NCBI RefSeq assembly: GCF_004340665.1 | Contig: NZ_SLWO01000007.1 | Coordinates: 1-32,307 of the forward strand | DNA: 32,307 nt | Direction of reading: 5' to 3' | Source: Pedobacter psychrotolerans | Lineage (GTDB): Bacteria; Bacteroidota; Bacteroidia; Sphingobacteriales; Sphingobacteriaceae | Shown: in pieces, positions 26,301 to 32,307 of the stretch | Position numbering within the stretch: the stretch's first letter is position 1 | Layout: each line of letters starts with the position of its first letter | The notes under the pieces: model-generated | Database searches by the model: none | What the model was told of the DNA's origin: nothing | What the model saw: only the letters and a program-made list of their open reading frames with translations | Position numbers and translations under genes: made by a program

Positions 26301-26686
26301 TGGAGGCTCACATCAACAATATTTTTAAGCTTCTTTCCACGCAGCAAAACCCAGGGAATCTCCCGCTCTTCATTCAAATAGAGATTCAACTGAAAACGAA
26401 ACTTTTAGCTAATGATTTTTCACCGGAAATCAGCATACCTATCCTTCTGATCCCGGAAGAAAAGTTTGTAGACGGAGCAATTAACGAAGCCTTGTCTACA
26501 AAAATTAGTGAGGGGATCTTAACCTGGTTTTCTGCAACTAATCCTTCTGTAGACCTTTCCACACTATCGTTTAGTATTCAGATTTTTAGTGATACCTTAC
26601 AGAATCTTACACCTTTAATTGTTCTGGAGAATATTCGGCTTAATATTGCCAATATACCAGATATTATGGCCGCAGTAAAAAACTAA
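23327..26686 (+). CDS. Giant protein of unknown function (1119 aa)
   Basis: An uninterrupted 1119-codon frame. No signal peptide, transmembrane segment, nucleotide-binding loop or clear metal motif is seen. The composition is acidic and rich in Asn, Gln, Ser, Leu and Ile, with alternating beta-type and helical stretches. Cysteines are few (around 122, 410, 523, 544 and 721). There is a proline-rich hinge at about 818-825 (TTPAPPLSPS) after a possible helical region 765-810. I do not recognise any family. It is not in an operon with its plus-strand neighbours, since both flanking genes lie on the minus strand; it converges with the sulfotransferase cassette, with only 55 bp between stops. A hairpin inside the end of the convergent gene (26757-26784) followed by T-rich sequence may end its transcript. 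Confidence 0.9.
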   Translation: MFDNMLSTFKLNTLLENPSLVIAEITSDIPSSSDATAENNWILLEKSSGKITRLTQQLKTSESQYNFYEGQLSLNATTGNFLFRHGLKWEVLDLNIEKSLSADLIVIIQHFVDLFTDHEHLSLAACPALDFGYEIIKNDNQANLKSFNLSIKFVFNPAGHFSFDPNASEVKNNKEVAIRDAELVMTSYEAILAQILASDIEISVSNTLNPGQLIPLNANLANENNGFSDFLTLVINWIKNFIAQPDEQNLFAADHESPLAASPIHYVWNSAQELSNPQKLFPLEVHLVTQRKLSNLQSQHQVVDPAKPAINTGVEENLTIVKPYSLINLYGMEEPDQQISVLKQFTQGVENILNPMDVKLAISVPGEGSSLIDGNFSELWVMRMKDLLDHCHTPSDSIKDLEHQYYSIAPFSTTLLNSSAAEIYTFEHYLGQTDISTTYQLTDIDLETLTERFLHDVQLMRSKPVLEALALIDGQSNKIPSKHIGYLQQQVTENLADRIVSQLRPLMIIPDPKTTKIAGTEKFKKALLTDLHCAYTSAFLLPVNINPLCYDQSAESYLPLAFTSFPSQLSAADDNSDNGLQDAITIPGVTSAHHPHQNDAYLAYGNADLRRHSSIRMKADLDIKQIMITNAAPDPDQSTIPESIGWLSIILPGDALSSLSLEETVPNPVKKYPDQVSLISQTFFDEPLQENIKTPDIAALLSTGFAFKYRLNEFQLQDCYQFEITFNSMNDQSAALKVHSSIEPSLENFLHKIFQFNMVSPQFMAYFEQELPKIQQDITTTELPTLQKLLKAFWKLAGEVVSLWPSVTDVTTPAPPLSPSVSQRMISFQVREWASIQPNGEALFESVISDWKSGISDYNFFLLPELEGWTAEPQLSIDGKGITPIPMGMEGSKQIAIRYFSTSGNEKKYLSFEEGAEIVSRRIALYQLHLPGIQNINTSISILRNTGLNNHLTTDKHFVYQAQPISFAHEAVPNKIIQENINWPDLVPPQNLEAHINNIFKLLSTQQNPGNLPLFIQIEIQLKTKLLANDFSPEISIPILLIPEEKFVDGAINEALSTKISEGILTWFSATNPSVDLSTLSFSIQIFSDTLQNLTPLIVLENIRLNIANIPDIMAAVKN

Positions 26687-26741
26687 AGCTTATCTGAATA
26701 TTAGCTGGAGATTTTCCAGACAATATTTTTTAGTATAGCGT

Positions 26742-27263
26742 TTATTTAAATGTATTCGTCACAAAGCTGGTGAGCTTTGTGACGCTTTCTTCTAAACCAG
26801 CATTTGAGGTATCTATGGTTAGAGCTACATTTTTTGGCTCTTCAAATATATCGTTTACACCAGTCAGGTTATCAAGCTTACCGGGATCTCCATTAAGTAG
26901 CAATGCCCGTTTGTATAGTCCTTTAGTATCTCTCCGCAACAGAATATCTAAACTGCAATAAATATAAACAAGTTCAGCACTGCAGGTCTCTTTTAACACC
27001 GCTCTCCCCTCTTCATAAGGATTGATTACAGCAATGATAATCACATCATAATCTCTGGATAATGTGGAAGCAAGTTGTCCTAAACGCCTTACGTTTTCTA
27101 TCCGGTCTGTTTTGGTAAATCCAAGATCGGCACAAAGCGTTTTCCGATACAAGTCTCCATCCAAGATCATTATTTTCTTGTTGGGATATGATGCTTTAAA
27201 TGCTTCTGAAATACTGGTTTTACCTGCCCCAGACATGCCTGTAAATTGTAAGATTAACGCCAT
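26742..27263 (-). CDS. cysC: Adenylyl-sulfate (APS) kinase
   Basis: A 173-residue kinase that phosphorylates APS to PAPS, the sulfate donor for sulfotransferases. All motifs are present: P-loop GMSGAGKTS (9-17), DGD (35-37), the APS-binding GFTKTDRIENVRR (48-60), NPYEEGR at 81-87 (the usual form is SPY..), RDTKGLY (111-117) and LTGVNDIFEEP (133-143), which closes over the substrate. It starts on the last base of the sulfotransferase stop (one-base overlap) and is the last gene of the cassette. No cysD/cysN or reductase genes are nearby, so it appears dedicated to supplying the neighbouring sulfotransferase. It is shorter than housekeeping CysC (about 200 residues), mainly at the N-terminus. 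Confidence 0.93.
   Translation of the reverse strand: MALILQFTGMSGAGKTSISEAFKASYPNKKIMILDGDLYRKTLCADLGFTKTDRIENVRRLGQLASTLSRDYDVIIIAVINPYEEGRAVLKETCSAELVYIYCSLDILLRRDTKGLYKRALLLNGDPGKLDNLTGVNDIFEEPKNVALTIDTSNAGLEESVTKLTSFVTNTFK
26757..26784. terminator. Hairpin within the 3' end of the APS kinase gene
   Basis: A perfect 12-bp stem (CGTCACAAAGCT, 26757-26768, with AGCTTTGTGACG, 26773-26784) and a GGTG loop, followed on the plus strand by CTTTCTTCT. It could end the transcript of the 1119-residue gene although it lies inside the convergent coding region. Confidence 0.5.
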
Positions 27264-28207
27264 TATCTAGAGAAATGATTCATAAAAGTAGCATAAGCCT
27301 TCTCCACTTCTGGATAAGAAACCTTATCTACTGGCTTTTCCGGTTGAAAAAGTTGATCCGGGTATTTGCTATGCCTGGTCAGGCGCTCTGTGATGCGTGT
27401 ATTCATCGGCAATGGAAGGTTGATAGATTTAAAAAAATGATCAACCATTTTTTCAACTCCACTTCCGTAGTCAAAAAAATAATTCAACTCATGCTTTTCC
27501 TGCCAAATCGCAGATAATTTGATATAGAATTCTCTTAGTACTTCGGCGGTATAAAGGCCAGAATGCGCATTGAATTCATCCCTATATGGAACATTGAGCA
27601 AGTTTGCATCAACCAATCCCGGAACCATATGAATACCTGGGCGACGCTGATGGGAAGCGATTACTGCAGCAGGTTCTCTGGAAATGAAGAAGAAAGGAAT
27701 ATCCGGATAACAAGCCCTCAATATGGAATAGTGATGAATATGCCAGCTATCCAGTTTAATAAACATGTTTTGATATTCTGTATTCCTTTTCTGCCCAAGA
27801 AGTTTAACCGCAGACTTAAGGTAAAGTTTCACTTTCTCTGTATCAAAGCTTATATCATTTTCATGGGCACGAAGGATTTGATCAATAAGAGGCGCTTCTG
27901 CATAGACGATATTTTCTTCAGCAGTTGAAAGTACCTGAGAAAGCAAGGTGGAACCACACCTTGAAACATGAAAAATCAAGCCTTTAAGTGGAACGGCTTC
28001 TATATTTTCGGAAGCCTCCAGCATAAAATTAAGATCGCTAACACTTCGAAAAACTGATCTTTCATGCATCCTGGCCCGGCGGATGGCAATTGTTTCATCA
28101 AAAAAAGGCTCTGCGATGTGATGATTTCCCAGATCCAGCCATTCTACCTGCCATTGGTTATCAAGCAAGTTAATTTTATAAGGTATCCAGTCACTAAGCC
28201 CTTTCAT
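27263..28207 (-). CDS. Sulfotransferase family protein
   Basis: A 314-residue P-loop-type sulfotransferase, transferring sulfate from PAPS to a hydroxyl or amine. The 5'-phosphosulfate loop is HVSRCGSTLLSQVL (80-93), and the 3'-phosphate motif is FISREPAAVIASHQRRPG (174-191), with the Arg-Ser/Glu pattern of the family. KLDSWHIHHY (151-160) would lie near the acceptor site. It has no signal peptide, so the reaction is cytoplasmic. The acceptor is unknown. It overlaps the hydroxylase gene by 14 bp upstream and the APS kinase gene by one base downstream, so the three products are probably made together and in proportion. In this sub-family (SRCGST) neighbours are often Asp/Asn hydroxylases; that is recalled, not checked. 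Confidence 0.88.
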   Translation of the reverse strand: MKGLSDWIPYKINLLDNQWQVEWLDLGNHHIAEPFFDETIAIRRARMHERSVFRSVSDLNFMLEASENIEAVPLKGLIFHVSRCGSTLLSQVLSTAEENIVYAEAPLIDQILRAHENDISFDTEKVKLYLKSAVKLLGQKRNTEYQNMFIKLDSWHIHHYSILRACYPDIPFFFISREPAAVIASHQRRPGIHMVPGLVDANLLNVPYRDEFNAHSGLYTAEVLREFYIKLSAIWQEKHELNYFFDYGSGVEKMVDHFFKSINLPLPMNTRITERLTRHSKYPDQLFQPEKPVDKVSYPEVEKAYATFMNHFSR

Positions 28208-28895
28208 TTAATTTCTTTTTATATTGTGCTATAATGGCCTGAGCTGCCGGGCCATCCATTTTTTCAAGATCTGAAATAATTTTCAGCATGGTTTCCTCGT
28301 CGTATTCTGTTTCTTTTTCTTGCTCTTCTTTCAAATCGTAACCATGACTCGCAAAAAGATCATCCGTCCATTGATTTCTTATGCCATCAATCACCAGATG
28401 AGCCCTCATTTCATTCCCCTTATTTTCAATACTGTGGATCTGATCAAAATCAATATACCATAACGAGCCCTCTTCCAAAAACAAACGTTCACCTCCAACG
28501 GTAAAATGAACATTAGAATTGGTTTGTAAAGGAATATGCAACCTGAAATGTTTGCTTTTATAATCACAGCCCCGATCTCGATGTGGCTTTATTTCACCTC
28601 CAGGATACAGTGCGAGTATCCTAACCGCTTCCTTATCAAATAAAAGTTCTTCTAATATGCTTTTTAGGTAAGGCGTATGTTCAAGTAAATTTGTATCACG
28701 ATAACTTTGTTGATCACAATTCGCTAGGATATCAAGTTCGCTACCAGTTGCAGAGCGTAGGGAGATGCTTTCCCACTTTCCCTCAAAGTCATTACGATTG
28801 AAATGTTCCTTCCAGTTTCTGGTAGTTGCAATGGCAAGGTCTTGTTTAAGTAACTGAACATTAAACCTTTTATTAAAACAAATATATTTTTTCAA
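28194..28895 (-). CDS. Aspartyl/asparaginyl beta-hydroxylase-like dioxygenase
   Basis: A 233-residue protein of the Asp_Arg_Hydrox (PF05118) family, Fe(II)/2-oxoglutarate dioxygenases that hydroxylate Asp or Asn (or free amino acids or arginine in relatives). The double-stranded beta-helix core spans about residues 85-172. Iron ligands visible: H105 and D107 in PHRDRGCDYK, and H154 in FDQIHSIENKG. R164 (in NEMRAHLVID) can bind 2-oxoglutarate; HFRLHIPLQTN (116-126) and EGSLWYIDF (142-150) are standard family strands. The C-terminal 45 residues are charged and helical (EEQEKETEYDEETM), outside the domain. It is the first gene of the sulfation cassette and overlaps the sulfotransferase by 14 bp. 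The substrate protein is not evident. Confidence 0.9.
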   Translation of the reverse strand: MKKYICFNKRFNVQLLKQDLAIATTRNWKEHFNRNDFEGKWESISLRSATGSELDILANCDQQSYRDTNLLEHTPYLKSILEELLFDKEAVRILALYPGGEIKPHRDRGCDYKSKHFRLHIPLQTNSNVHFTVGGERLFLEEGSLWYIDFDQIHSIENKGNEMRAHLVIDGIRNQWTDDLFASHGYDLKEEQEKETEYDEETMLKIISDLEKMDGPAAQAIIAQYKKKLNERA

Positions 28896-29064
28896 GTGCG
28901 ATAATTTGTCTGTAAAATATAGAAGAGATCACAAACGTGCAAATATTTATTCAATTAATCTATTAACAATAGTATGATTTTAGATAAGTCGATATCTCAA
29001 TTTATACCTATTCATTCATTAACAAAATTATTCTGCAAAAATTAAAAAAAACAGATTATATATT

Positions 29065-29072
29065 TATATTTG
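29065..29072 (+). promoter_or_regulatory. Possible -7 box for porV
   Basis: TATATTTG matches the TAnnTTTG consensus exactly, 61 bp before the porV start. No good -33 element was found at 19 bp, and the region is AT-rich, so the call is tentative. Confidence 0.4.
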
Positions 29073-29133
29073 TGAAAGTAATGCTAGTTTATAGCTAATA
29101 AAAAACTCTCATCCCAAATCTATCTTAACAACA

Positions 29134-30285
29134 ATGAAATTCATTGGAATCTCTCTCTTTGCCATGTTAATTGGCAATATTGCTTATTCGCAGACTGTTG
29201 TAAATGGTAAGAATAGCAATCCTGTACTTACCGCTGTACCATTTTTAAATATTACACCAGATGCCAGATCTGGCGGAATGGGTGATGCTGGTGTTGCCTT
29301 ATCACCTGGTGTTTTTGATACCTACTGGAACCCTTCCAAAATGGCTTTTCTAGACAATTCATATAAGGCTTCGCTTTCCTATACGCCATGGCTTAGAAAT
29401 ATTGCACCAGATGTTAATATGGCTTATGCAAACTTTGCTAAAAAGCTTGATGACCGCAATGCTATAGGTGCTTCGATTAACTATTTTAATCAAGGAAGAG
29501 TAACCGCATATGATAATAATGAAGTTTATCTGGGTGCCTATCAACCAAATGAATTTGCTATAGATGTCTCTTTTGCCAGAAAACTGGATGACAACTTTTC
29601 TATGGGGCTAACCGCTAAATATATCTACTCTAATATTGTTGGTTCCAGCGCATCTGTAGCGGGTGCAGCCGGTCATTCAGGCAGTGCATTGGCTGCAAGT
29701 GTTTCTCTTTTTTACACAAAGGCTATCAGGCAATTTGGCAATGATGGAAAATTCTCATTTGGTACCAACATTTCTGATATTGGCACAAAGATGAATTATT
29801 ATAGTAATGGCATTAACTACTTCTTACCAACTAATTTAAAGGTTGGAGTAGCAGATGAATTCAAAATTGATGCACTAAGTCGATTTACCCTGACGTTGGA
29901 TTTAAATAAGTACCTGGTTCCCACTCCTCCATTGGTAGGGCCAGATGGCACCATCATCGCCGGACGCAGTGATGATCAATCTATTGTTTCAGGTATTTTT
30001 GGCTCTTTTAGTGATGCTCCGGGAGGTTTTAGTGAAGAAATAAAGGAAATCAGTTATGCAGCAGGTGCTGAGTATATGTACGATGATAAATTCGCATTGC
30101 GTACCGGTTTCTATTATGAAAACCCTTATAAAGGAAACAGGAGATACGCCACGATGGGCGCAGGATATCGTTATAAAAATATGATGTTGGATTTTTCATA
30201 CCTGGTGGCTACACAACGTACAAATCCGCTAAATAATACTTTAAGATTTACATTAAGTTTTGATTTTGGGAAAGGTAAATATTAA
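29134..30285 (+). CDS. porV: Type IX secretion outer-membrane protein PorV
   Basis: A 383-residue outer-membrane beta-barrel of the PorV/LptO (FadL-like) family. A signal peptide (1-19, ending IAYSQ) is followed by the conserved PFLNITPDARSGGMGDAGVA and FDTYWNPSKMAFL (about residues 37-75), the hatch region of PorV. Barrel strands follow, ending in LNNTLRFTLSFDFGKGKY. PorV shuttles type IX cargo from the translocon SprA to the sortase PorU and the attachment complex. PorU usually stands next to it but is not in this window, and no other T9SS component is present. It is monocistronic, with a strong terminator. Confidence 0.92.
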   Translation: MKFIGISLFAMLIGNIAYSQTVVNGKNSNPVLTAVPFLNITPDARSGGMGDAGVALSPGVFDTYWNPSKMAFLDNSYKASLSYTPWLRNIAPDVNMAYANFAKKLDDRNAIGASINYFNQGRVTAYDNNEVYLGAYQPNEFAIDVSFARKLDDNFSMGLTAKYIYSNIVGSSASVAGAAGHSGSALAASVSLFYTKAIRQFGNDGKFSFGTNISDIGTKMNYYSNGINYFLPTNLKVGVADEFKIDALSRFTLTLDLNKYLVPTPPLVGPDGTIIAGRSDDQSIVSGIFGSFSDAPGGFSEEIKEISYAAGAEYMYDDKFALRTGFYYENPYKGNRRYATMGAGYRYKNMMLDFSYLVATQRTNPLNNTLRFTLSFDFGKGKY

Positions 30286-30322
30286 TATATAAATACTCCT
30301 TTTGTTTCTTACTGATGCTCAA

Positions 30323-30369
30323 AATAAAGGCATTATTCCATTTTAATAAATGAGAATAATGCCTTTATT
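30323..30369 (+). terminator. Terminator of porV
   Basis: A perfect 16-bp stem (AATAAAGGCATTATTC, 30323-30338, with GAATAATGCCTTTATT, 30354-30369) and a 15-nt loop, 37 bp after the porV stop. Confidence 0.8.
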
Positions 30370-30380
30370 AGTTTATGATG

Positions 30381-30840
30381 GTAAAACTTTGATCCAACTC
30401 TATACTAATATCACTGTATTATACTGTTATTAAATCAACTTATTCGAATAAGATCACGACAATAAGTTTCTGATCATAACCAAAACATTATGATCAAATA
30501 ATTAATAAACTCATACAGTTACAAGGCTTTTAGCTTTAATCAACCTAAATTAAGTGCTATACCGGAAGGAACCTCATTCACGTTAGAAATACTTTTAGAT
30601 TAAACTAAAGCAATATTATTCCATTGTTAAAAACCAATTCAGTTTGAAATTCTGACGCTACCAATGTGGTACATTAAAACATTTGATTTCTCCCTTTTGA
30701 AAGCATATAAAACTTAAGACACCTTAGTTTAAGAAGTTTATACAAAATCACAGACCATTATTTTGGTCATAATCTAAGTTCATAGAGGTTCAATGCTTTG
30801 TTTCAAGTTTAACAAATAAAGAAAAGAAGCGTAGCCTTCT
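30381..30840. other. Intergenic region, nothing recognised
   Basis: About 460 bp of AT-rich sequence between the porV terminator and the tail-collar gene's terminator. No substantial frame, tRNA-like structure or repeat was found by eye. Confidence 0.5.
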
Positions 30841-30847
30841 AGGAACA

Positions 30848-30880
30848 AAAAGGCTACTCGTTATGAACGAGTAGCCTTTT
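30848..30880 (-). terminator. Terminator of the collagen/tail-collar operon
   Basis: A perfect 15-bp stem (30848-30862 with 30866-30880; core GGCTACTCGTT) and a 3-nt loop, followed on the minus strand by U5. It lies 28 bp after the tail-collar stop. Confidence 0.9.
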
Positions 30881-30907
30881 AAATATTTAATATTAATTTT
30901 AGGAGAA

Positions 30908-31447
30908 TTAATTCCGAGATGGATAGATACCCTCTAATGCAATGATATAGTTCATGGCAATATATGGTTGCATATTACTGTGTGGCTGGCTACCACCGGC
31001 TGCACTCAATGCAGTTGGTCCCATTACAGCATTTGGAGCTGTTGAGGTATAAATATTTGGTCCTGAACCTAGCGCACTATCAGTAGTATCTGCCATAAAA
31101 TTATTTTCAGGGTTAACAGAATTGGCTGCATCCGGGCTTTTATTTACGGCCACAGTATGCGTATGTGCGGGCATTTGTAACGTGGTTAATACTACATTTT
31201 CACTACCGCCAGTTCTACCAAGTGGGTATACTGTTCCCGATGCCGCTGTTCCTGCATGAACAGGTACCAGTCCTGTAAGATTTGGCAACAAAAAAGTTGT
31301 TCTGCCATCACCACCATAGGTGACTCCAAGTACCGCAAAAAGTGCTTGATATTGTTGAATTTGCATGGTTTGTCCCTGGCAAAATGCCCAACCACGTGGA
31401 GCATAAGTGCCAGCAAACATCATAATTTGACCGATGAGAGGATCCAT
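30908..31447 (-). CDS. Phage tail-collar domain protein (MdpB-like)
   Basis: A 179-residue protein of the microcystin-dependent protein / phage tail-collar (PF07484) type. The collar domain occupies about residues 5-65: IGQIMMFAGTYAPRGWAFCQ, QYQALFAVLGVTYGGDGRTTFLLPNLTGLVPVHAG. The conserved histidine cluster follows, MPAHTHTV (about 97-104), and the end SNMQPYIAMNYIIALEG is the family C-terminus. There is no signal peptide. In phages this domain closes tail fibres; chromosomal stand-alone versions such as this are common in Bacteroidota and have no settled role. It lies 37 bp after the collagen-like gene on the same strand, with a terminator after it. No other phage gene is in view. Confidence 0.93.
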   Translation of the reverse strand: MDPLIGQIMMFAGTYAPRGWAFCQGQTMQIQQYQALFAVLGVTYGGDGRTTFLLPNLTGLVPVHAGTAASGTVYPLGRTGGSENVVLTTLQMPAHTHTVAVNKSPDAANSVNPENNFMADTTDSALGSGPNIYTSTAPNAVMGPTALSAAGGSQPHSNMQPYIAMNYIIALEGIYPSRN

Positions 31448-31484
31448 AGTTTTCTTTTTAGTTATATAATTTATTTGTTATCAA

Positions 31485-32307
31485 TTAATTAGTCTGGTAG
31501 CGGAGAGCTGTCGCTACACGGGTAGTCTGTCCTGTAGTGGTTTGTTCTACAAAAAGAGCAAAAGTATCACCTCTGTTAATGACTACACTATTATTATTTA
31601 ACCCAACTGTGGTTACATTCAAGGTACTGCTGGTAGTAACCGTAACTTGAAGAGATGTAGCTACATTATTGATATATAACGTCACTTTAATTTGTGGAGA
31701 AGCACTACCCAGTACTGTTGGAGTAACTGCTACTGTCAACTGATCTAAAGTACAGGCAAATGGAACTGTTTGAGCTACCCAGTAAAAAGACGCATTTACA
31801 ACTCCGGCTTGAAAGCCATTAGGCGGAAAAAAAACTTGAGTAAGATTTTGAATAGGTGATAGTGCGGCAAAAACACCACTGCCTCCAGTCGCACCAGTTG
31901 CTCCGGTAGCTCCTGTAACACCTGTAACACCAGTCGAACCTGTTACTCCGGTTGATCCGGTGGCACCTGTAACACCGGTCGCACCTGTTATACCTTGAAT
32001 ACCCTGAATGCCTTGTAAACCTGTAGCACCAGTCGAACCTGTTACTCCGGTGGCACCCGTAACACCTGTAGCGCCTGTTACACCTTGAATACCCTGAATG
32101 CCCTGTAAACCTGTAGCACCAGTCGAACCTGTTACTCCGGTTGATCCGGTGGCACCTGTAACACCAGTCGCACCTGTTACACCTTGAATACCCTGAATGC
32201 CTTGTAAACCCGTAGCACCAGTCGAACCTGTTACTCCGGTTGATCCGGTGGCACCTGTAACACCAGTCGCACCTGTTACACCTTGAATACCCTGAATGCC
32301 TTGTAAA
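31485..32307 (-). CDS. Collagen-like repeat protein, 5' end beyond the window
   Basis: The frame is open from the right edge to the stop at 31485; at least 274 codons, with the N-terminus outside the window. From 32307 down to about 31873 it is uninterrupted Gly-X-Y, mostly G-A-T, G-V-T, G-S-T and the block GLQGIQGIQG. About 48 triplets are visible. The last 130 residues form a globular C-terminal domain (GVFAALSPIQNLTQVFFPPN... ending TRVATALRYQTN), rich in beta-type sequence, with one Cys, resembling the C-terminal trimerising domains of spore-surface collagen-like proteins in outline only. Threonine in the Y position is typical of bacterial collagens, where it can be glycosylated. An internal TTG near 31739 would give only the C-terminal piece and is not taken as the start. 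Probably co-transcribed with the tail-collar gene. Confidence 0.9.
   Translation of the reverse strand, partial: LQGIQGIQGVTGATGVTGATGSTGVTGSTGATGLQGIQGIQGVTGATGVTGATGSTGVTGSTGATGLQGIQGIQGVTGATGVTGATGVTGSTGATGLQGIQGIQGITGATGVTGATGSTGVTGSTGVTGVTGATGATGATGGSGVFAALSPIQNLTQVFFPPNGFQAGVVNASFYWVAQTVPFACTLDQLTVAVTPTVLGSASPQIKVTLYINNVATSLQVTVTTSSTLNVTTVGLNNNSVVINRGDTFALFVEQTTTGQTTRVATALRYQTN
32011..32307 (-). repeat. In-frame 90/99-bp repeats coding for Gly-X-Y blocks
   Basis: Units begin at about 32011, 32101, 32200 and 32299 (marked by the TTGTAAAC sequence), giving periods of 90, 99 and 99 bp. The 90-bp unit lacks one nine-base G-S-T block. All periods are multiples of nine, so the triplet register is kept. 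The array continues off the window. Confidence 0.9.

Noticed and set aside
29134..30285. A type IX secretion operon
   Set aside because: Only PorV is present; PorU, SprA, GldKLMN and sorting-domain cargo are absent from the window.
31485..31739. A separate 84-codon gene starting at TTG
   Set aside because: The same frame stays open to the right edge and continues into Gly-X-Y repeats, so this is the 3' part of the collagen-like gene.
30908..32307. Prophage remnant
   Set aside because: Only a tail-collar domain is phage-like; stand-alone collar proteins are common in Bacteroidota, and no capsid, terminase, integrase or attachment site is seen.

Overview
The window looks like chromosome from a Bacteroidota bacterium of the Sphingobacteriaceae, most likely Pedobacter or a close relative. 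Evidence: low GC with AT-rich spacers; promoters of the Bacteroidota type (TTTG, 19 bp, TAnnTTTG) and almost no Shine-Dalgarno sequences; a TonB-dependent receptor with an N-terminal carboxypeptidase-regulatory-like domain; PorV of the type IX secretion system; a short histone H1-like protein; and a DUF983 protein. The genus is an inference from family content, not from a database search.

Layout. 1-300: three tandem promoters firing leftwards out of the window. 0.7-3.6 kb: a GNAT acetyltransferase and katG (both minus). 3.8-5.2 kb: an SDR oxidoreductase, a tRNA-Cys with unusual pairs, and a 59-residue histone H1-like gene. 5.5-8.5 kb: an operon of a small lipoprotein plus MlaE, MlaF and MlaD, an MCE-type lipid transporter. 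8.6-9.8 kb: infC with a non-AUG start and without its usual ribosomal-protein partners, then a DUF983 membrane protein. 10.1-10.8 kb: a small unknown gene, two REP-like hairpin elements and a perfect 23-bp-arm palindrome. 10.8-17.8 kb: a phytate-use locus (TonB-dependent receptor, beta-helix lipoprotein, beta-propeller phytase) preceded by a membrane-anchored TPR/LuxR-type regulator. 18.0-18.8 kb: a four-unit tandem array of about 226 bp, rich in hairpins, with no convincing gene. 18.9-22.9 kb: a flavodoxin-fold NAD(P)H oxidoreductase, a Crp/Fnr regulator and two tandem PqiA-like membrane proteins. 23.3-26.7 kb: a 1119-residue protein that I do not recognise. 26.7-28.9 kb: a tightly overlapping minus-strand operon of Asp/Asn beta-hydroxylase, sulfotransferase and APS kinase. 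29.1-30.3 kb: porV. 30.9 kb to the right edge: a phage-tail-collar protein and a collagen-like Gly-X-Thr repeat protein that runs off the window.

How the genes fit together. The phytase locus reads as one unit: the receptor imports, the lipoproteins bind and hydrolyse phytate outside the inner membrane, and the adjacent TPR regulator may control it through repeated TTACA motifs in the 260-bp spacer. MlaEFD and the two PqiA-like proteins both belong to families used in lipid traffic between membranes, but they lie 12 kb apart. The right-hand third is the best candidate for something undescribed: a sulfation/hydroxylation cassette with its own PAPS-forming kinase, an orphan giant protein, a secretion-system porin and a fibre-like collagen/collar pair. 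Whether these form one system is an inference from proximity only.
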